Shown here: positions 58,572 through 64,000 of the stretch, one piece after another
Layout: each line of letters opens with the position of its first letter
Position numbering within the stretch: the stretch's first letter is position 1
The notes under the pieces: model-generated
What the model was told of the DNA's origin: nothing
The model's input: only the letters and a program-made list of their open reading frames with translations
The model's database searches: none
Assembly (NCBI GenBank): GCA_038496445.1
Contig: JALMLS010000155.1
Coordinates: 158,064-222,063, forward strand
Direction of reading: 5' to 3'
Source of the DNA: Trichosphaerium sp. ATCC 40318
Lineage: Eukaryota; Discosea; Flabellinia; Trichosidae
DNA: 64,000 nucleotides
Position numbers and translations under genes: made by a program

Positions 58572-58709
58572 ATCTTTGAGAACGGCTTTGTTAGGTAATT
58601 GAGTTAAAAAACAACACCAAAAAAAAAAAAACATCTTTCAAAAGTGGTCAGCGTCGGTTCAAGTTTTTATTCGAATAGCACCTTACCAACAACTGCACAA
58701 ACGGTTTAG
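58572..58709. promoter_or_regulatory. divergent spacer, CHMP6 and RAD52
   Basis: 138 bp between two opposed starts, with an A run near CHMP6. Shared or back-to-back promoters are likely from spacing. No named motif. Confidence 0.3.
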
Positions 58710-59846
58710 ATGATGGAAGAGGAGGTATCAGAGCTCTCTAATACCACTTTTGGTACAGCAGGGTACACTGATGCCGAAAGATATGAAATACAGGCAATGT
58801 TAGACATACAACTACCTGAGGACGACGTTTCGACGCGCCCTGGTCCCGCTGGGAGTACGTAAAGTAGATTTGCTTTTATTTTGCTGTAATTTTGAAAATT
58901 TATTCCTGTAAAGAGAATGTGTCGTACATCACCATTGATACAGCGCTCAAAAATGCAAACAAAGCGTTTGGGATTTCAGGTTGGTCGAGCGAAATGAAGT
59001 CGTTTACACAAGATTATGTACGAGGTCGCTACCAACAATTCGCTGCATAATCCATACCGCCGTTTTTTAGCGCCAGTTGTGTGAACAAAAAAAAACCAAA
59101 CAAGTCACCTGTCAATCAAATCATTTATTTTTATTGCAGCACTACCAAGATGCTGAAGGGCGTTGGAGTTGTGGTTACTCTTCAGTTGTTAGAATAACGC
59201 TAAAAGATGGCTCTTTTCGCGAGGATGTTGGTACAAAGAATTATTTGATTTTGACAAAAATTCAAGAAATATCCAGCATGTACATGTTAGCTTACTCACT
59301 GTTAGGCTACGGTAATGCAGTCAAGAGCAGCTCGTATGCAGAGGCTGTAGAGAAGGCAAAAAAAGTAAGTTTTTGTTATTATTGTTGATTAACACTAACG
59401 CGTCATAACCACAAGACAGCAGCATCAGATGGCCTAAAGAGGTAAAAAACCCCCAAAAGTCTGCTCTCCTTAAACTTACTTCTACAAGGGCATTGCGGCA
59501 ATTCGGTCCATACACTGGCAACAATGTCAGACAACCAAATGGCCGTGCGTTTAAATTGCGCTTCAAGTTTAGTTATAACTAACAGTGTTGTGTAGAATTC
59601 TCGAGAAAACGACCACGGCCGAATAATTACACAAAGAGCCCCGAACCAGCTCAATTCGTGCAATCAAACGGTGTTCATCCGCCTGCGCCTCAAACGAGCT
59701 ATACACCAAACATGAAACAACAGCCATTACAAGGGGGTGTTGCACCATACCAGAGCCCAAATGGCCAGAGAAGACAAGTGCTCAATCAACAACAGACCAT
59801 GCGACACGGTTATAACAATGGTGTGCGCTCGTTTAACCGCAACTAA
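58710..59846 (+). CDS. RAD52: RAD52 recombination mediator
   Basis: MMEEEVSELSNTTFGTAGYT leads to VSYITIDTALKNANKAFG and ISGWSSEMKSFTQDY. The DNA-binding core reads GYSSVVRITLKDGSFREDVG, then YGNAVKSSSYAEAVEKAKKT and AASDGLKRALRQFGPYTGNN, nearly the textbook RAD52 motif (DGSxxEDxG; EKARKxAxTDxLKRALRxFG). A short basic, Gln-rich tail (FSRKRPRPNNYTKSPEP) ends VRSFNRN. The tail lacks the long RPA/RAD51-binding region of human RAD52. RAD52 forms rings that anneal single strands and load RAD51 in homologous repair. The join at 59550-59600 uses gtgcgt and gtgtag with a CTAAC branch site. Confidence 0.92.
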
Positions 59847-60131
59847 AATACTCGTTATTGTATGGGAAAAGGGCACTGTGCTTGTTGTAAAGTGTAAAGT
59901 AAAATATTAAATTGTACATAAAAACTTTGTGTTTTTTTTTTTTTTGGTGAAATGTTTGTAATACAATCACGTGCAACTGCTTTATTTGTAAAGTGGTTCG
60001 TAAACACTGTTTAATGTTGCTGTTTTGTGACGCTATTGAGAACGCCACGAGAATATACCAAAAATGAAAAGTAGTCGTTGACTTTTTGTGTAAATAGTAT
60101 TTACTTTTGAAAAAGCGTTATTTTTGTTGTA

Positions 60132-61451
60132 ATGTCAGAAGCTACAGCAGAACAAACGCCAGAAGAATTGCGCGCACAGTTACAGGAGTATGATGAAGAA
60201 CTGCGACTCGTGGAAGAAGCCTTAGAAGATGATAAAGACAATAAGGAACTAAAAGAAACCCGAAATACGCTTTTAGAGTTTGTTAATCTCACAAAAGACA
60301 TTTTACGGGCTACAGAGCCACAGGAGGATAAAAAGGATACTAAAAAACCAGCGGAAAAGGCTGAAACGCTCAAATATGCGCTTGCGAGAGGCCTTGGCAT
60401 TGGTACAGAATGCCACGCGCGGTATAGGTGCGATTAGCTCCAACGTGAATTTCCAAAGCGTTCTCTTGTGAATACTGACTGTACACAGTGATGGTAAATG
60501 GTATAAGGCGACCATAGATGATATTACGGGTGCGAAGATGTGTTTTTTTTTTATTTGCTGAAAAAAACAACCGGTTCATGTTGCGTTGTATTTTTTTGGG
60601 CGCTTTTTTTTTTCCAAGGCCTGTGCATAAAAATTGAAACAATCTCTTTGACATGGGCGTGTAAATAAATTTGCCTGAATATCTTGGATTTCAAAAACCG
60701 ACTTACCAATTCTCGTTGCTAGACACTGGGTTTGAAATAACCTTTCAAGACTATGCGGAATCTACAGAAGTGACGATGGAGAATATAAGAAAGCACGAGC
60801 TTATTGCCACAGGCAAACGTAAACGTGTTGTAGAACCTTCTGAAGGTGATGGTATTCAGTTGGCGATTCCTGACAGGCTCAAGATACAACCAAATGACTC
60901 AGAGCAGGTAAGAAAACGCAAAAAGCGTGAGAAGAAAACCATAAAACAAAACAACAAACGAAGGTACACTTTCTCCTCCAAGTTTTTTACCATCTTTTTG
61001 CCACCCTTCTTGCCTTCATTTTTTTATCATTATTATTTTTTTGACTACGGCAAGCACATCGTTGTTTTGTTAAGTAGTTACGTACCTACCACCAAGGTCA
61101 AAAACAAAGAAGCATTATTGAATTCATTATTCAGGGTTCAAGAGGCTGAGAGGAATGCAAGCAAAAAGAGTTGGCAAAATTTTGTAAAGAAACAAAAGCG
61201 AAAAACAGGTTTTATGACTAATGTCAAGAGAAGCTCGCAATTTTCAACACCTGAAGGCGCAGGAAAGGTAACTGCTAACGAGTAAAAGGGTATTCAATCA
61301 ATTAACTTGCTCGTTGTAGGTTGGCGTGGTAAATGCTGGGAAGGGAATGACTAAAAATCGCGAGACATTGTACACCCCAAAAGCGATAACCACAATGCCT
61401 CCAGGTTGGAAACCAAAACAATCGCGTAGGCGTAGCAGGGATCGGTATTAG
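60132..61451 (+). CDS. SMNDC1: survival-of-motor-neuron-related splicing factor SPF30
   Basis: The helical start MSEATAEQTPEELRAQLQEY, with LRLVEEALEDDKDNKELKET, matches the SPF30 N terminus. The Tudor domain is GIGTECHARYSDGKWYKATI, DDITGAKM, FEITFQDYAESTEVTMENI, with aromatic-cage residues (Trp, Tyr, Phe, Tyr). The C-terminal part, KKSWQNFVKKQKRKTGF and VGVVNAGKGMTKNRET, equals the SPF30 'WQxF...KVGVG...KPMTxxxD' end, then an Arg-rich RRRSRDRY tail. SPF30 bridges U2 snRNP and the tri-snRNP and binds symmetric dimethylarginine on Sm proteins, including SmB, which is encoded 26 kb away. Confidence 0.9.
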
Positions 61452-61659
61452 AGGTAGAGACTGTGATCACAACCCAAACACTTGTAACAAAAAATTCCAA
61501 AAATTTAATTAAAAAAATGTAACATTTGTGATGCAAACGTGGTTCTTCGTGGGTGCGTAGGCTACATCTAATTCGCCCACGGATTGATAAAAATTGAAAA
61601 GCGTAACGTTAAGTCGGACTACTGCTGAACTTTATCACTTTTAGCGTTGCCATTCCACT

Positions 61660-62630
61660 ATGAAGGTGTGGTGGCGCGAGACCATTGTTGGCGAGACTGT
61701 TACACACGGTCTCGCCAAAAAATTACGCGTATTAACGCTTGATGATTGGTATTCTGTGTCACAACGACGATTTTCAATTGAAGGGAGGACCGTAATCAAG
61801 TACGCTTGTTTAAGAGGGCTTCAATTATTTGTACACGCGTGTGCGGTTTAACAGATATTTTAGCCATTACAAGACGCTGCCGAGAGCACTGAGACATATA
61901 TATCCGCACTACAATTGGCGCACACAAAAATTTAGGTACGCAGGCGTTTTTCGATGTTGTTGGTAGTGTTGCTGGCATACAGGCTCACAGGTGTTTATCA
62001 TTCGAGTAGGCGAGTGCCTCAAAATCACTGGGGTAGCTCAAAAAACCATCGGACGGCCTGGGACAGCGCAGCCGCAGAACTGGGCGTCAAGGTTGCTACT
62101 GACTGGCTCGGTGTATCGGGCAAGCAGATGGAAGAAGCAGGTATTATGGGCCTAATAGCATTGCAGTACGTTGGAGGTCACGTGATTAGTTAAATTGGGA
62201 AGGCCTTTTGTAACAGAAAAGCTGAAAAAACCCCCCAAACCACAGTGTCACACGTGCACTCGTGTATAAAGCGTAGTATTCATGCGGTCTGATAGGTTTG
62301 GCGGATCTTTACACAAAGCAGTTGTAAGCATGCATCCAGAATACAAGTGGCCGCAGTTCAAATATCCTTCTGGTCATTGGGAAAATCTCTCAAATCAGAG
62401 AAAAGCGTTTGATAGCAAGGCAGCAGAGTTAGGTTTAACCACATTTGATATGTGGTATGATTATGGTGTCCGTAAAGTGCGTGATCTTGGAAGTGTATTG
62501 GCACTCAAGTATGTTTGGCAGCCTGAATGGCTGGTTAGTATTCGCATTATAGCAAGCTTATTTGTTTTTTTAGGTAAACTGTTCCATTGCATTGGCATTA
62601 CATTCAATCTATCCAGAGCATCCTGAATAA
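61660..62630 (+). CDS. protein made of a repeated Trp/Tyr-rich motif
   Basis: The last gene before the subtelomere. Starting MKVWWRETIVGETVTHGLAK, it repeats a unit of about 60-65 residues: LAKKLRVLTLDDWYSVSQ...GRTVIKYFSHYKTLPRAL then HIYPHYNWRTQKF; HWGSSKNHRTAWDSAAAELG...DWLGVSGKQMEEAG...LIALQYVG; SLHKAVVSMHPEYKWPQFKY and HWENLSNQRKAFDSKAAELG...MWYDYGVRKVRDLG; then ALALHSIYPEHPE-stop. The 'W..nR.afD..A.eLG...dWy.vs...v...G...ll.Y..sl.kAL..iYPEy.W..~kF' pattern is known to me from uncharacterised protein families in protists and fungi. Intron joins fit (AA/gtacgc to aacag/A) except near 62170-62290, where two readings are possible. The function is unknown. Confidence 0.55.
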
Positions 62631-62735
62631 TGAATTAAACAAAGGCACCTTTGTTTTTGACCTTGATGTTAGGTACGTAACTACTTAACAAAACAACGAT
62701 GTGCTTGCCGTAGTCAAACTAAACATAAAAAAATG

Positions 62736-62932
62736 AAGGCAAGAAGGGTGGCAAAAAGATGGTAAAAAACTCAGGAGAAAGTGTAGCGCTTCGTGCTGGT
62801 GGTTTATTGCCATATTACCCAGCTTTATTGAAGCACATTTATCCTCAATTCAACTTTAATTGGCAAGCTTTTGGCCAAGCCCATAAAAAATCAGAACAAC
62901 AGTACATAATTATTTGGCACATTTTCCATTAA
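62736..62932 (+). pseudogene. detached last repeat of the Trp/Tyr-motif gene
   Basis: After the in-frame stop at 62630, an open segment reads VALRAGGLLPYYPALLKHIY and PQFNFNWQAFGQAHK, again the 'G...L..Y...aL..iYP.~.W..F' end of the repeat unit, then a stop. Either an intron removes the upstream stop and this is the real last exon, or the gene is decaying next to the telomere. No unambiguous donor is seen. Confidence 0.35.
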
Positions 62933-63357
62933 TTTTATGTAGTGTATTGTTGCAATTAACACAACAATTGTTTAAATGACAAATATTGGCAAATGTACTA
63001 TAAATATTGTAAATTATAACAAATATCTATCAACTCATAATAACAGAAATTACAAAAAATAATAGGATTGGTTATGTTAAAATAAGTTAAATAACTAATA
63101 GTTTTGTCAATTTTTAACTAAAATATACAGTAAAGTAAAACAAATATTACAAATAATACATGATAAAGTCAAATAATTATAAAAGTGTACAAAACCACAA
63201 ATATAAGACAAAAACATTACACACTCAAAAATTCCATAAAGCCTTTCAATGTAACCCTAGCACTAGCTGAAAATAATATAATTTAAATAAATCTTTAAAC
63301 TTTACCTTAATAAAAAAATAAGTGATATTATCATAAATCAATCAATTTAAAGTAAGG
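62933..63357. other. very AT-rich subtelomeric stretch
   Basis: About 425 bp, roughly 80-85% A+T by eye and rich in runs of A and T with CAAATAT-like words. There are no open frames of interest. The base composition differs sharply from the coding region before it and marks the transition to telomere-type DNA. Confidence 0.6.
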
Positions 63358-63487
63358 CCCTAACCCTAATACAACTTAGGGTTGTAAACCTAACCCTAAC
63401 CCTAATAGAATCATCACAAATAAGCCCTAACCCTAATCCACAATAATATCAATTAGGGTTATACCCTAAAATCCAATTAGGGTTAGG
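63358..63487. repeat. degenerate interstitial telomere repeats, both orientations
   Basis: Blocks of CCCTAA (63358-63369, 63389-63405, 63424-63436, about 63461) alternate with TTAGGG blocks (63376-63381, 63452-63457, 63478-63487), separated by 10-25 bp of AT-rich DNA. The mixed orientation rules out a simple true telomere and suggests repeated end-joining or healing events near a chromosome end. It also shows that the organism uses the TTAGGG telomere. Confidence 0.8.
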
Positions 63488-63921
63488 GACTATGTGATTT
63501 TTATTCGCCGAATATCGTCCTGTACGGGCCATCGCGGGTAGGTGCAGAAATGCCAAAGACATTTTTGTGCTTGAATTAATATGGTGCTTCATCCTATACT
63601 ATGTTGTATTAAATACACACATAAAATTATGCTAGGGTTGTGTTGACATTGGGTATTTTTTTCCTTACAAGTTTACAATTGACTACTATTGAGCTAGGGT
63701 TAGGGACTATGTGATTTTTATTCGCCGAATATCGTCCTGTACGGGCCATCACGGGTAGGTGCAGAAATGCCAAAGACATTTTTGTGCTTGAATTAATATG
63801 GCGCTTCATCCTATACTATGTTGCATTAAATACACACATAAAATTATGCTAGGGTTGTGTTGACATTGTGTATTTTTTTCCTTACAAGTTTACAATTGAC
63901 TACTTTGAGCTAGGGTTAGGG
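63488..63921. repeat. 217-bp subtelomeric tandem repeat, two full copies
   Basis: Copy A starts at 63488 (GACTATGTGATTTTTATTCG) and copy B at 63705. They differ by a handful of bases and one or two indels, so the duplication is recent. Each copy ends in a CTAGGGTTAGGG block and has an internal GCTAGGGTTGTGTTGACATT, so telomere-type words punctuate the unit. A third, shortened copy begins at 63922 (CTAGGGTTGAGTTGACATA), where the unit has lost its first ~145 bp. The window stops soon after. Confidence 0.85.
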
Positions 63922-64000
63922 CTAGGGTTGAGTTGACATAAGTTTTTTTTTTTTTACAAGTTACATTACTGATAATTATTTTATCCAAGGGCCATCACTA

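Noticed and set aside
63627-63809. 60-residue frame on the minus strand
   Set aside because: It runs across the boundary of two 217-bp repeat copies and has no protein-like features.
63488-63921. CRISPR-like direct repeats
   Set aside because: The repeat is 217 bp, tandem and contiguous with no spacers, in a eukaryotic subtelomere.

Overview
This window is nuclear DNA from a unicellular eukaryote with a compact genome. It carries about 33 protein genes on both strands, mostly 100-500 bp apart. Most are cut by many short GT-AG introns, typically 37-70 bp, with gtacgt or gtaagt donors. TAA, TAG and TGA all serve as stops, so the code looks standard. The DNA is AT-rich. The right end carries CCCTAA/TTAGGG telomere-type repeats, so the window reaches a subtelomere. 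I cannot name the species. Exon joins below were made by eye from splice consensus and reading phase and need RNA support.

Layout. 1-5.6 kb: a membrane receptor with an MRH-like lumenal part and a SAM tail (runs off the left edge), a Cys phosphatase and a G-protein alpha subunit. 5.6-8.4 kb: a gene-poor stretch and one unrecognised small gene. 8.4-14.1 kb: transcription elongation factor SPT5. 14.3-24.3 kb: a giant USP9X/USP34-like deubiquitinase. 24.5-29.8 kb: an F-box/Arf-like locus, a mitochondrial beta-keto acid cleavage enzyme and an F-box/NHL protein. 29.9-35.5 kb: REV7-like HORMA protein, NBN/NBS1, a small gene, SmB, a coiled-coil protein and acyl-CoA-binding protein. 35.8-41.6 kb: a Gln-rich protein, a PH-TIPE lipid-transfer-like protein and a secreted beta-propeller-like protein. 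42.3-47.4 kb: a heliorhodopsin, two small unknown proteins, a p24 cargo receptor and an unknown charged protein. 47.8-55.8 kb: cytosolic leucyl-tRNA synthetase, a longin SNARE-like protein, a TDP2-like phosphodiesterase and a mitochondrial membrane protein. 56.1-61.5 kb: a short-chain dehydrogenase, CHMP6, RAD52 and SPF30. 61.7-64 kb: a gene made of a repeated Trp/Tyr-rich motif, then AT-rich DNA, interstitial telomere repeats and a 217-bp tandem repeat.

Functional themes. Many genes are core housekeeping: transcription (SPT5), splicing (SmB, SPF30), translation (LeuRS) and membrane traffic (p24, longin, CHMP6). DNA repair is well represented (NBN, REV7, RAD52, TDP2-like), with NBN and REV7 adjacent. 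The most unusual items are the heliorhodopsin, the MRH-TM-SAM receptor, the PH-TIPE fusion, the F-box/Arf-like pseudo-GTPase, the deubiquitinase without its zinc-ribbon cysteines, the longin protein with a Gln zero layer and a possible CaaX end, and the terminal repeat gene beside the telomere-like DNA.
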